Part shown: positions 14,916-23,559 of the stretch, in pieces | Numbering within the stretch: position 1 is the stretch's first letter | Layout: each line of letters starts with the position of its first letter | NCBI GenBank assembly: GCA_017428265.1 | Contig: JAFRRD010000030.1 | Span: forward strand, 1 to 51,046 | Reading direction: 5' to 3' | DNA length: 51,046 nucleotides | From: Lachnospiraceae bacterium | Lineage (GTDB): Bacteria > Bacillota > Clostridia > Lachnospirales > Lachnospiraceae | Notes under the pieces: generated by a model | Told to the model about the DNA's origin: nothing | Database searches by the model: none | Seen by the model: only the letters and a program-made list of their open reading frames with translations | Made by a program: the position numbers and the translations under genes

Positions 14916-15737
14916 ATGAAATATTGTTTTAAATGCGGAAATCAACTGCCCGATGAAGCCGCTTTCTGCAGTGTCTGCGGTGCCAGACAGCCCGAAAGCC
15001 CGGCTCCGGCCGACACTCCGGCGCCTGCCCCGGCCTATGCGGCACCGGCTCCCGAACCCGTGCAGGTCGACCCCGTACCCTATGAACCGCGCAGGCAGAC
15101 GGCCGCCGGCACCGACGGCTCCGATCCCTTCGTCAGCAAGAACGTGCTGCTGTGCACGGACGGCAAGTACCGCTGGGTCTATGAACTGGGCCTGTTCAAG
15201 GACATGTGGGTCTTCTGGACCATCCTCAAGATCTTCGGCGGCGTCATCCTCGGCGGCATGCTCATTTTCCTGATCATCGAAGTCTTCGGCGACCACAATT
15301 ACGGGGACGTCCTGAAAATGGGCCTTATCATGGGCGCGATCTTCCTGGGCCTCTCGATCCTCGGCTACCTTGTCTATGCACTCATGATGGGCGGCAAATA
15401 CTGTGTCATCTTCACGATGGACGAAGAAGGTATCGTGCATGAACAGCAGGCGAAACAGGCCAAGAAGGCCTCCATCGTCGGCGACCTCCTGGTGCTTGCG
15501 GGCGCGGCGACCGGCAACCTTACCACGGTCGGCATCGGCCTCACCTCCGGCAACCGGAACGCCATGTACACGGCCTTCAAGGGCACCAAGAAGATCACCG
15601 GCATCCGCAGGAAGAACACGATCGTTCTCCGCGAAGGCCTGAGCAACAACCGCATCTGGTGCGAAGCAGAAGACTTCGAGTTCGTCTGGAACTACATCCT
15701 TCCGCGCTGCACCGGCGCCCAGGTCATCCAGAAATAA
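14916..15737 (+). CDS. Zinc-ribbon membrane protein, unknown function
   Basis: The 273-residue protein starts with a zinc ribbon (Cys4, Cys7, Cys18, Cys21; YCFKCGNQLPDEAAFCSVCG), followed by a Pro/Ala-rich linker (25-60), two hydrophobic segments (about 98-124 and 133-157) and a soluble C-terminal domain (165-273) containing VGIGLTSGNRNAMYTAFKGT. GGAGG lies six bases before the ATG. It precedes a second gene with a nearly identical zinc ribbon, 40 bases apart, so the pair probably form one operon with the beta-helix gene. Zinc-ribbon/transmembrane proteins of this style are common in Firmicutes; no function is assigned. Confidence 0.75.
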   Translation: MKYCFKCGNQLPDEAAFCSVCGARQPESPAPADTPAPAPAYAAPAPEPVQVDPVPYEPRRQTAAGTDGSDPFVSKNVLLCTDGKYRWVYELGLFKDMWVFWTILKIFGGVILGGMLIFLIIEVFGDHNYGDVLKMGLIMGAIFLGLSILGYLVYALMMGGKYCVIFTMDEEGIVHEQQAKQAKKASIVGDLLVLAGAATGNLTTVGIGLTSGNRNAMYTAFKGTKKITGIRRKNTIVLREGLSNNRIWCEAEDFEFVWNYILPRCTGAQVIQK

Positions 15738-15741
15738 ATAC

Positions 15742-15761
15742 CGCCCCGCCTGAGGGAGTTC
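15742..15761 (+). promoter_or_regulatory. Small hairpin directly before the ribosome binding site
   Basis: A gcctga/tcaggc stem (6 bp, loop GGGAGT) lies immediately before AAGGAGC of the following gene. It has no T run, so it is not a terminator. It may tune translation or protect the processed message; weak evidence. Confidence 0.3.
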
Positions 15762-15777
15762 AGGCAAGGAGCATTCC

Positions 15778-18700
15778 ATGAGCAAGTTCTGTACCAAATG
15801 TGGGAACCCCCTGCCTGACGACGCCGAATTCTGCAATCGCTGCGGAAGCCGGCAGCCCTCCGTGCAGGGTTCTTCCTCTGCGCCGCAAAGGCAGCAGGCG
15901 CAGCCGTCTCAGCCGATCCCGCCTGCCCAGCAGGCCCGTCAGACATCGCAGCCCGTTCCGCCTGCCCAGCAGGCCCGGCAGACATCACAGCCCATCCCGC
16001 CTGCCCAGCAGGCCCGGCAGCAGGCTGCGCAGAATAATCAAAGCTGGAACCAGCCGCAGCGCGCTTCGTCGCCGCAGCAGGCCGCCCGGCAGTGGAATCA
16101 GCAGCAGACAGCCCAGGCGCAAGCCCGGGCTGTTTCTGCACCAAAGAAAGGCGGCTGCCTGAAGCGCGTCGTTGCCGCCGTCCTGGTCGTCGCTCTCCTC
16201 TTTACCGGCTTCGTCGAGCCCGGCTTCATCCTGAAATGGATCCGCGGGGACGGCGGCGATCCGACAGTCAACACCGGCTCCGTGGTCATCGCCCCGACAG
16301 AGACGGAGACCGAGCCTGCCTTGAAACCCGATCCCGGCGACACGGTCGTTCTCGGCAGCAGCAAACCGATCAGTGCCTCTCCCTGCCCCGGTGTCACGGT
16401 AAGTGCAGAGAAGAATGCTTTCTGGCAGGATACCGAGATCCGGATGACGCCCGTGACCGAGGCAGACGCGACCCTTCTGAACACCGTCTCCGCGCTGCAG
16501 GAAGACGGATACATGGCCATCGCCGGCTGGGAGGTGGACGCCGGGCTGGAGGATGACGAGGTCATCCCGGGCACCTACAGCGTAAGCCTGGATCTGAAAG
16601 AACTCGGCATCAGCGAGGTGTTCAACGATTATCTCTGCGTTTACCGCGTCGCGGACGACGGCAGTTACTATCAGTATGCCTCCCGCGTGGAAAACGGGAA
16701 GCTCATTTACAGTGCGGACCAGAACAGCATCACGCTGCTGGTGGTCGGCGACTGGCTGCTGCGCGGCATCATCGTGACCGGTCTCATTTATTACGGCTAT
16801 CCCATCGTCAAAAACTGGTACGCGCAGGAATTCACGGCTCCCATGAAGTACTTTTATGACTCCGGGAAGAAAAAGGCCGAACTGACCTGCTCGAACCAAT
16901 ACGGCTCCTATATCCTGCGCTGGGCTCAGGTCGATCTGGGGATCGACGGAGAAGCCAACATGAAGAAGATGGAGGAGATCGCCGCGAAATACCGGGCCCG
17001 TGCCCAGGAGCTCTACAAGCAGTACGAAGAGGACAAGCTCTTCAGCGCGTCCAACATCCTGAATATCTTCTCCCGCAACAAGACCGTGGACGAAGTGGTT
17101 CTGGAGGCCATCCAAAAGGATCCGGAATACCTGAAGCTCCAGAAGGAGATCCAGCTTCCCGACGTCGTGGACTATGCCATCGGCTGCATCGACATGGCCT
17201 ATAAGTACCTGAAGGAACAGGAGTACGTGAAACCTCCCACGGGCGTAGTCGAGATCGTTTCCACGACGGCAGGCGGCAACCTGGCCACCGCCATGTCGCG
17301 GAAGGTCAAGACGCCCTGGGTGGAGATCAATCTGAAGGCTGTCCAGGACGGCGGGCAAACTTCCCGGGACACCCTCCTGATCACGATGGTCCATGAAATG
17401 CTGCACGTCTGCCAGCGCGGCTACCGCTACTTCTGGGCAGACTCCGTGCGTTACGACGAGATGACGGCGATCGTGGTCGAAAGGCGCGCCGCCCTTCATT
17501 TTAAGGCCGCAGGGATCATCGACTGGGATTCCAAGATGGAAATGAATCCCACCGATTACTGGTCCTGCCTGAAGCTTCCCATCGACAAGTATTACGCGCC
17601 CGGCAACAGTACGATCGTGATGCAGCATGAAGGCTACAATCTGGGAGAATTCGTTGCCTTCCTGGAGGACAGGACCGGAAGGATCATGTGGGGCGGACGG
17701 ATGATGAACGCAATCAGCAGCGTCAAGGAAGGCGGCATTTCGGCGCCGCTCATGAAGCTGTTCGACCTTTCCGTCGCCGAATTCAACAGCTGTTACAAGC
17801 TCTTCGCCCGAACGAACAAAGCGGCTTTTTCCAGACAATTCTACAAAAACGAGAAGGAATACGATCCCTATCCTTATGTCAGGATCGAAAAGGGCAACGC
17901 CTATCATACGCAGGTCGCTCCGGAAGGGCCTTATTCGAGTGCCATCCGCGGCTTCATGCAGAGGCAGAAGGTCCCGATGATCCTTCTCATGGTACCGGAC
18001 GGCGGCTTTTCCTCCGATCTGCCGGGCACGCAGCTGCTTCCGGCCGATCCGTTTACCCTCTTTACCAAGGGCGCCTATATCCCCGCGCTCTCCGCTGAGG
18101 GTCTGGGGGCCGTGAACTATTTCCGCAACATTCTGGAGATCACGGCTGAGATAAACAATCCCGGCGACCGCAACGGGTATTACATCTACGTTCTGGACAA
18201 GACCAAAGCCCCGGCGATGAAAGAGGATCAGGAGGATCTGGTCTTCAGCTTCCCGGAACTGAGCCCGGCAGCAAATACAAAGGTCATTGACGGCTTCCTT
18301 CTGACGATCCAGACGCCCGGCGGCGGAAAGATCGAAAAAGAGATCCCCAACAGCCTCTTCAAGAAAGAGTACAAGCTGTCCAAGGAGGATTTCTTCAAGA
18401 ACGAGAAAGAGGAAGTGGATGAGATCCCGCTTACCTTCACGCTCTGCGAATACGTGCTGACCGCGGACGGGACGAAGCTGATGGGTGAAGTCTCCGACCC
18501 CTTCTCCTTTACCATCCACCGGAAGGTGGTCAACGATCTGGATAAGTTCTCCGACATGTGGGTCCCGGTCCAGATCACATGGGAGAAGATCAAGCCCGGC
18601 GACTGGGTGCTGGGGCTAATCTACCTGGAAGAGGACAACGAATTCGGGGAATACGAAGGCTACTACGACCAGTGGAACACCGCCAAGTCCCGCTGGCTGG

Positions 18701-18873
18701 AGATCAAGTACTTCGACTATGATCCGAAGACCGGCATCCTGACCATTGATTTTGACAAAAACGTACCGGAAAAAGCAGCCGGTGTGGCAACCTTCCGGAT
18801 CAACAGCGCCGGACACCTGGAAATGACGAACAGCGGCGGGACCTACGAGTTCTACCGCGCGCCGAAGAACTGA
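15778..18873 (+). CDS. Zinc-ribbon, transmembrane, extracellular zincin-like protein
   Basis: The 1031-residue protein starts with a zinc ribbon (Cys5, Cys8, Cys19, Cys22), a Gln/Pro/Ala-rich linker with three 13-residue repeats (about 45-83), and one membrane segment (about 129-148) after KKGGCLKR. The remaining 880 residues are predicted extracellular. TMVHEMLHVCQRGY contains the zinc-peptidase motif HExxH (His539, Glu540, His543), and YDEMTA supplies Glu561, 18 residues later, a gluzincin-like spacing. This suggests a surface metallopeptidase. The C-terminal third (about 700-1031) has unrecognised beta-rich regions. AAGGAGC precedes the ATG. Confidence 0.72.
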   Translation: MSKFCTKCGNPLPDDAEFCNRCGSRQPSVQGSSSAPQRQQAQPSQPIPPAQQARQTSQPVPPAQQARQTSQPIPPAQQARQQAAQNNQSWNQPQRASSPQQAARQWNQQQTAQAQARAVSAPKKGGCLKRVVAAVLVVALLFTGFVEPGFILKWIRGDGGDPTVNTGSVVIAPTETETEPALKPDPGDTVVLGSSKPISASPCPGVTVSAEKNAFWQDTEIRMTPVTEADATLLNTVSALQEDGYMAIAGWEVDAGLEDDEVIPGTYSVSLDLKELGISEVFNDYLCVYRVADDGSYYQYASRVENGKLIYSADQNSITLLVVGDWLLRGIIVTGLIYYGYPIVKNWYAQEFTAPMKYFYDSGKKKAELTCSNQYGSYILRWAQVDLGIDGEANMKKMEEIAAKYRARAQELYKQYEEDKLFSASNILNIFSRNKTVDEVVLEAIQKDPEYLKLQKEIQLPDVVDYAIGCIDMAYKYLKEQEYVKPPTGVVEIVSTTAGGNLATAMSRKVKTPWVEINLKAVQDGGQTSRDTLLITMVHEMLHVCQRGYRYFWADSVRYDEMTAIVVERRAALHFKAAGIIDWDSKMEMNPTDYWSCLKLPIDKYYAPGNSTIVMQHEGYNLGEFVAFLEDRTGRIMWGGRMMNAISSVKEGGISAPLMKLFDLSVAEFNSCYKLFARTNKAAFSRQFYKNEKEYDPYPYVRIEKGNAYHTQVAPEGPYSSAIRGFMQRQKVPMILLMVPDGGFSSDLPGTQLLPADPFTLFTKGAYIPALSAEGLGAVNYFRNILEITAEINNPGDRNGYYIYVLDKTKAPAMKEDQEDLVFSFPELSPAANTKVIDGFLLTIQTPGGGKIEKEIPNSLFKKEYKLSKEDFFKNEKEEVDEIPLTFTLCEYVLTADGTKLMGEVSDPFSFTIHRKVVNDLDKFSDMWVPVQITWEKIKPGDWVLGLIYLEEDNEFGEYEGYYDQWNTAKSRWLEIKYFDYDPKTGILTIDFDKNVPEKAAGVATFRINSAGHLEMTNSGGTYEFYRAPKN
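15910..16026 (+). repeat. Three tandem 39-bp repeats in the linker
   Basis: Units at 15910-15948, 15949-15987 and 15988-16026 encode QPIPPAQQARQTS with small changes; the third diverges at its end. They lie between the zinc ribbon and the membrane segment and can change linker length by slippage. Confidence 0.85.
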
Positions 18874-19104
18874 TTCCGGCGCTCTGTCCTCTCCTTCATC
18901 CCGCCCGGCTGCAGTCCTCTGCTCTGGGGAAGGCGGCACATCGCAGCCGTGACGGATGTGGTTCATCCCGCCCGGCTACAGTCCTGCCCTTCACCGGCAG
19001 ACGGTCCGCCCGGGACGGCACGGTTAATGCGGCGGCTTTGCGCAGGCTTTCCGGCAGCCTCGTGAACCGCGAAAATGCCGGATGCATTTTCGCTAAACCT
19101 CGGT

Positions 19105-19134
19105 AAAAACCGCGCAGAGGAAGGCGCGGTTTTT
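19105..19134. terminator. Terminator downstream of the zincin-like gene
   Basis: aaaaaccgcgc (19105-19115) pairs perfectly with gcgcggttttt (19124-19134). It can act on both strands. Confidence 0.75.
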
Positions 19135-19234
19135 ATCCGGAGCCTGCGCTTGCCGGCGCATGTACCGTCAGCCGGCCGTCCCAATGCCGGTTCAAAGCAG
19201 GACTGCCGGGCCTTCCGGATCATTTCTCCGCAGC

Positions 19235-19266
19235 AAAAAGCAGGCCTTGGGAAAGGCCTGCTTTTT
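19235..19266. terminator. Terminator downstream of the membrane hydrolase gene
   Basis: aaaaagcaggcct (19235-19247) pairs perfectly with aggcctgcttttt (19254-19266), loop TGGGAA. On the minus strand it ends the hydrolase transcript 17 bases after its stop; it also reads as a terminator on plus. Confidence 0.82.
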
Positions 19267-19282
19267 TGTGTATTCCGTGTTT

Positions 19283-21307
19283 TTACAGCATTGCCGAGCC
19301 GCCGGTCACGATCCAGCAGGCGAGGATGGCGATGGTCATTGCCCCCGTGAAGACGTTGCCGGTGCGGCGGTAGAAATACGTGCCGAGCAGGCTGAAGATA
19401 AGCACCTGCGGCGCGAAGACGATCAGCAGGCTCATGAACGGGCCGCCGAAGGTCGAGCCGAAGAGCAGGTCCGCGCCCGGGCCGAGTCCCGCGAAGAACG
19501 GGATGTACTCGATCAGGATCACGACGAGTGTGCCGCCGACCATGACGAGAGCGTAGCGCCACCAGGCCTGCAGGAAGCCTTTCGCGCCGGGCCGGTAGGT
19601 GTGTATCGTCCGCAGCCCCGCGAAGATCTTGCTGTTGTTCAGGATGTAGAAGGCCGCAAAGAAGACGATGTACACGCAGAACTGGCCGAAGCGCACGAGG
19701 CTGAAGCTCTTGAAGAAGGGCCAGATGAAGCGGAAGTCGAGCATGAACAGCTTCTCATACAGGAAGACCTGCAGATACATGAATCCGGTCATGCACAGCG
19801 TGAGCAGCGTGCTCTTTCCGAACAGTTTCCAGTTGATCTTATCCGCCGCCTCTTCATTGGACAAGCCTGCTTCATGCCAGGTCTGCGGGGTCCCAGCCTT
19901 GCGGGCTTTCTTCCTGCCGACGGCCGTGAAAATGATCATGATGATGATCAGCAGGCTGTACCAGCCGACGAAGCCGTTCCCGATGGTCATGCGGAAGATC
20001 TTTTTTTCGGGCAGAGGCAGCAGGCCCTGGCCGAGCTGCGTCATGAAGGGATAGGTAAATGCCGCAATGAGGATCGTCGTGACCGCCCCTTTGATCCAGG
20101 CGCCTTTCGTTTTGGGCTTTGCCGCCGGCAGCGCGCCCCGGACATTCCCGAAGACCTTCGTGTGCAGCAGGATCTCCGAAAACGGCAGCATGGAGCCGAT
20201 CGCAAGGAGCGTTGCCGCAAGCACCAGCCACTCCTTGGCCATGGCGGTCTGATCCGTCGGGGCCAGCGAGGTCGGAAGGTCGATGGCCTTGTCGAACCAG
20301 TCGAGCGCCGTGGCAAGGCCGCCCTTGTGGTGGGTCGTCAGGCGGTGGTTCGTGTAAAGGAGTTCCATCCGCCGCGCCGTGCCGTCCGCAAAGCTGCCGT
20401 AGGTAGTGTTCCACTCTGCCCTGCCCGTCGTTCCCAGGAAGGACAGCCGCAGCGGGGAAGTCAGAAGCGCATCGTCTACGGTGTTTTTATAGTCGCGGAA
20501 ATAATTGAATTCGTCCCATTTCGCCTGCAGCAGCAGGACGTTGTTGAAATAGATTTCATTGCCGAAAAGCGGGGACTTGTCGTAAATGTCGTCCGTGAAG
20601 AGTTCGCCGCACTGCAGAACGGTCGCCTTCGGCGTGATGTCGCGGCCCTTCTCATCCGTCACGCCCGCATAGTAGGCGGAAACGCTCCAGGACGCCCAGG
20701 TACCCATCGAGTGGCCGCTCACCGCCAGGCGGGTCGGATCGACGTTGTCCATGGTCGCGAGCACCGCGTAGGCTGCAACGCCGCCCATGGAGCTGTCAAC
20801 GACCGCCGAGCCGTCCGTGCCCTTCGAATAGTGGTCATTGAAGAAGGTCAGGTTCGAGAAGTTCAGAAGCAGGCGATAGCGGATGGGGCCGCCGATGGTC
20901 TTGTAGGTGCCGGTCTCGATGCTGTCCTCGCCGTAATTGACCTTGACCGTGTGGTTCGTGTAGCCGCGCTCGATCATGCTCGGCTCGCTCGAACCGTGGC
21001 CGAACTCATCGATTGCCATAACGACCGCCCCGCGCCGCGCGAGCTCGATCGCATAGGCCGCGCAGGTCTCGTGGTCATTCTGATAGCCGTGCAGCAGCAG
21101 AACGCCCGGCGCCGGTTTTTCGGGCGTCGCGCTTTCCGGTGTGTAGAGTTTGTAAGCGATGTTCCCGAATTCATTCGAATCGATGACGCCCTCCGTCACT
21201 TTGACACTCCCGCCGCCGTGCTGGATGCGGTTCGCGGTAAACATGCAGATGAAGGCCGCCGCGACGCACACGGCGAGCCCGATCCACGCTTTTTTCAGTG
21301 AATTCAT
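19283..21307 (-). CDS. Alpha/beta-hydrolase fused to a polytopic membrane domain
   Basis: The 674-residue protein has an N-terminal membrane anchor (about 7-26), an extracytoplasmic alpha/beta-hydrolase domain (about 35-380) with oxyanion segment LLLHGYQND and nucleophile elbow GHSMG (Ser200), and about eight hydrophobic segments between about 385 and 674. The hydrolase substrate is unknown; ester or amide bonds are typical. The fusion of a dienelactone-hydrolase-like domain to a large membrane domain suggests action on a membrane or exported substrate. AGGAGG stands five bases before the ATG at 21307. It is divergent from a membrane-anchored carboxylesterase. Confidence 0.85.
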   Translation of the reverse strand: MNSLKKAWIGLAVCVAAAFICMFTANRIQHGGGSVKVTEGVIDSNEFGNIAYKLYTPESATPEKPAPGVLLLHGYQNDHETCAAYAIELARRGAVVMAIDEFGHGSSEPSMIERGYTNHTVKVNYGEDSIETGTYKTIGGPIRYRLLLNFSNLTFFNDHYSKGTDGSAVVDSSMGGVAAYAVLATMDNVDPTRLAVSGHSMGTWASWSVSAYYAGVTDEKGRDITPKATVLQCGELFTDDIYDKSPLFGNEIYFNNVLLLQAKWDEFNYFRDYKNTVDDALLTSPLRLSFLGTTGRAEWNTTYGSFADGTARRMELLYTNHRLTTHHKGGLATALDWFDKAIDLPTSLAPTDQTAMAKEWLVLAATLLAIGSMLPFSEILLHTKVFGNVRGALPAAKPKTKGAWIKGAVTTILIAAFTYPFMTQLGQGLLPLPEKKIFRMTIGNGFVGWYSLLIIIMIIFTAVGRKKARKAGTPQTWHEAGLSNEEAADKINWKLFGKSTLLTLCMTGFMYLQVFLYEKLFMLDFRFIWPFFKSFSLVRFGQFCVYIVFFAAFYILNNSKIFAGLRTIHTYRPGAKGFLQAWWRYALVMVGGTLVVILIEYIPFFAGLGPGADLLFGSTFGGPFMSLLIVFAPQVLIFSLLGTYFYRRTGNVFTGAMTIAILACWIVTGGSAML

Positions 21308-21346
21308 ACGTTCCTCCTGTTGTGGAAAATGACAGGTTACAGGGAC

Positions 21347-21375
21347 AGAATAACACCTTCGCGGCGGAGTTTCAA
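21347..21375 (-). promoter_or_regulatory. Promoter of the membrane hydrolase gene
   Basis: Minus strand TTGAAA (21375-21370), 17-bp spacer, TATTCT (21352-21347). Confidence 0.55.
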
Positions 21376-21385
21376 GAGATAGCCC

Positions 21386-21414
21386 TTTTCCTCCTGTGCA
21401 TTCTCCTGTATAAT
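21386..21414 (+). promoter_or_regulatory. Promoter of the carboxylesterase gene
   Basis: TATAAT at 21409-21414 with a weak TTTTCC at 21386-21391 and a 17-bp spacer. It lies back to back with the divergent hydrolase promoter, ten bases apart. Confidence 0.5.
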
Positions 21415-21461
21415 AGAAAGGAATTCTGCAAGGAGGGCCGCTCCGGCGGCAGACCGAAGCA

Positions 21462-23273
21462 ATGGCTGAGAAAACAAAGAAAGAAAAACGCCCCTCGCGC
21501 GGGATCCTCTGGCGGGTCCTGCTGGTTATTTTCACCCTGATCACGGCCGCCGCGCTGGAGCTCGGCAAGCATACGCTCCTCGGCTGGGGGCTGGCGGCGC
21601 TGGCACTGGCCGCCTTCATATGGCTGCGCAGCAAAAAGCTCGCGGGGAGCCGGCGGATCATCCGCTTCGGCGCCTGGCTGGGCCTGTTTGCCGTCTTTGC
21701 CCTGATCCTTTTCGTCTCGCAGCCGCCGACGAGGGCGGTCCCGGCGGTCAGCGGCAAAAACGGCGGCGTCACGGAGGTGCTTCATACCGCGCAGGGCGAC
21801 CTGACGGGTGTGTTCACGGAGGATAAGAAGGTCGAAGTCTACGCAGGCATTCCTTATGCGAAGCCGCCCGTGGGCGAACTCCGCTGGCGCGAACCGCAGC
21901 CCGCCGAGCCCTGGGAAGGCGTCCTTGCCGCCGATCATTTTGCCCCGATGTCCATACAGGTGACGAACTCGACCTATTACGACTCCCTCGCGCAGATCAT
22001 CGGCTACCACGACTATAAGATCTCTCTTTCGGATAACTGGCGGGCGCCGGTCAGCGAGGATTCGCTCTATCTCAATATCTGGAAGCCCGCGGGCGACGTT
22101 TCCGGCCTGCCCGTTCTCGTCTACATCCACGGCGGGTCCCTGCAGACCGGCCAGCCCTGGTATCAGGACTATAACGGCGCGAGCCTCGCACGCGACGGCG
22201 TGATCGTGGTCAACATGGGCTACCGTCTCGGCGTCTTTGGCTTCTTTGCCGACAAAGCCCTGGCGGCGGAGTCCCCGAACGGCACGACCGGCAACTACGG
22301 CCTGCTCGACCAGATCGCAGCGCTTAAGTGGGTACAGGACAATATCGCGGCCTTCGGCGGCGACCCGGGCAACGTGACTGTCTCGGGTGAATCAGCCGGC
22401 TCCGCCTGCGTGAGCGCGCTCTGCACCTCGCCGCTTGCAAAGGGTCTCTTCCGCCGCGCCGTCATGGAAAGCTCGACCGTCTCCGCGCCCGAGCCCGCGC
22501 ACTCCTTCCGCCTGCTCGACCAGGCCTTTGCCGACAGCAAAAAGACGAAGGACCGCCTGGGTGCGCAGACCCTTGAGGAACTTCGCGCACTGCCCGCCGA
22601 GCAGATCGTAGGCGAGATGAACCTCCAGCACCATATCACGGTGGACGGTTACGTTCTCACTGAACCCCCCTGCGAGTCCTATGAGAAGGGTGTTCATAAT
22701 GAGGAGGCCCTCCTGCACGGCTTCAATGCCGGGGAAGCCACGCCCTTCATCCTCTTTTCTCAGGCGAACCTGAAGAATTACGAAGAAAAGGTCCGCCGGG
22801 CCTTCCCTGAAGAATATGCCGGGCGCGTGCTGGCGCTCTATCCGGCCGCGACTGATGCCGAGGCGAAGCAGAACTGGATCGACATCTATTCCGCCGTTCT
22901 CTTCTCCTACGGTCATTACTGCCTGACCCGCCAGGCCGGGGAAAATGCCATCCCCTGCTACACCTATTTCTTCTCGAAGGACAACGGCCGGCTCGGGAAC
23001 TGGCACAGCGGCGAGGAGGTCTATCTCTACGGCAATATTCCCGATGATTCCAGGCTCTACGACGCAGCCGACCGGGCGCTTTCCGCCGCGATGAAGCAGT
23101 ATTACCTGAACTTCATCCGGACCGGCGACCCGAACGGGACCGGCCTTGCAAAGTGGGATGATACAGCCGGCGCCCTCCGCGTGATGGAATTCGGTGCGGC
23201 GGGCTGCGCCATGCAGGGCGACCCCTACGCAGCACTTCATCAGATCCTGGACGAAATGTACGGCATCAAATAA
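21462..23273 (+). CDS. Membrane-anchored type-B carboxylesterase
   Basis: After three N-terminal hydrophobic segments (about 16-36, 39-56, 66-86) the protein carries a complete carboxylesterase domain: YAGIPYAKPPVGELRWREP, EDSLYLNIWKP, oxyanion YIHGGS, nucleophile FGGDPGNVTVSGESAGS (Ser311) and catalytic His515 in NWHSGEEVYLYGN. It hydrolyses carboxylic esters, presumably outside the membrane. It is 603 residues long, the usual domain size plus the anchor. AGGAGG lies 25 bases before the ATG, farther than usual, and no nearer in-frame start exists. Confidence 0.9.
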   Translation: MAEKTKKEKRPSRGILWRVLLVIFTLITAAALELGKHTLLGWGLAALALAAFIWLRSKKLAGSRRIIRFGAWLGLFAVFALILFVSQPPTRAVPAVSGKNGGVTEVLHTAQGDLTGVFTEDKKVEVYAGIPYAKPPVGELRWREPQPAEPWEGVLAADHFAPMSIQVTNSTYYDSLAQIIGYHDYKISLSDNWRAPVSEDSLYLNIWKPAGDVSGLPVLVYIHGGSLQTGQPWYQDYNGASLARDGVIVVNMGYRLGVFGFFADKALAAESPNGTTGNYGLLDQIAALKWVQDNIAAFGGDPGNVTVSGESAGSACVSALCTSPLAKGLFRRAVMESSTVSAPEPAHSFRLLDQAFADSKKTKDRLGAQTLEELRALPAEQIVGEMNLQHHITVDGYVLTEPPCESYEKGVHNEEALLHGFNAGEATPFILFSQANLKNYEEKVRRAFPEEYAGRVLALYPAATDAEAKQNWIDIYSAVLFSYGHYCLTRQAGENAIPCYTYFFSKDNGRLGNWHSGEEVYLYGNIPDDSRLYDAADRALSAAMKQYYLNFIRTGDPNGTGLAKWDDTAGALRVMEFGAAGCAMQGDPYAALHQILDEMYGIK

Positions 23274-23307
23274 ACGACGGCAAAAACAACAGCAAAGGAG
23301 CCATAAA

Positions 23308-23535
23308 ATGACAAAACTGACCAAAGAGAAAAGCGCAGAAATCCGGAAAATGCTGAACGACGTTTTCGACGCCCTCGACGAAAAGGGCTACGATCCGGTC
23401 CTTCAGATGATCGGCTATCTTATCTCTGAAGAGCCGACCTATATCACGCCGAACCGGAACGCCAGAAACCTGATCCAGAAATATGACCGGGACGATATCA
23501 TGATCGAGCTGCTGACGGGCTATCTCGGAAAGTAA
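23308..23535 (+). CDS. IreB-family regulatory phosphoprotein (paralogue)
   Basis: The 75-residue protein contains DALDEKGYDPVLQMIGYLIS and EEPTYITPNRNAR, the core of the IreB/UPF0297 (DUF965) family. IreB is a substrate of the IreK Ser/Thr kinase in enterococci and influences cephalosporin resistance. This copy begins MTKLTKEKSAEI and ends RDDIMIELLTGYLGK, unlike canonical IreB. It is not next to ruvX/DUF1292 genes as the usual copy is, so I take it as a second paralogue. AAAGGAG is seven bases before the ATG at 23308. Confidence 0.85.
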   Translation: MTKLTKEKSAEIRKMLNDVFDALDEKGYDPVLQMIGYLISEEPTYITPNRNARNLIQKYDRDDIMIELLTGYLGK

Positions 23536-23559
23536 GCGCCGGCAGAAGAAAGGCAAACG

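Larger units (their letters stand above)
18874..19282. other. Non-coding intergenic region with direct repeat and three hairpins
   Basis: No supported gene is seen here. A 24-bp direct repeat with one mismatch (ttcatcccgcccggct then g/a then cagtcct) stands at 18895-18918 and 18962-18985. A 10-bp perfect hairpin without T run lies at 19069-19093, and two terminator-like hairpins lie at 19105-19134 and 19235-19266. Open frames on either strand lack ribosome binding sites. Confidence 0.6.

Noticed and set aside
15910-16026. Possible CRISPR-like repeat array
   Set aside because: The 39-bp units are contiguous without spacers and encode a Gln/Pro/Ala linker in frame. No CRISPR array or cas gene is seen in the window.
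19075-19350. Plus-strand open frame across the hairpins behind the zincin-like gene
   Set aside because: No ribosome binding site, and it includes two terminator stems.
21308-21772. N-terminal extension of the membrane hydrolase
   Set aside because: It crosses the divergent promoters and the start of the esterase gene; the ATG at 21307 has AGGAGG and begins the membrane anchor.
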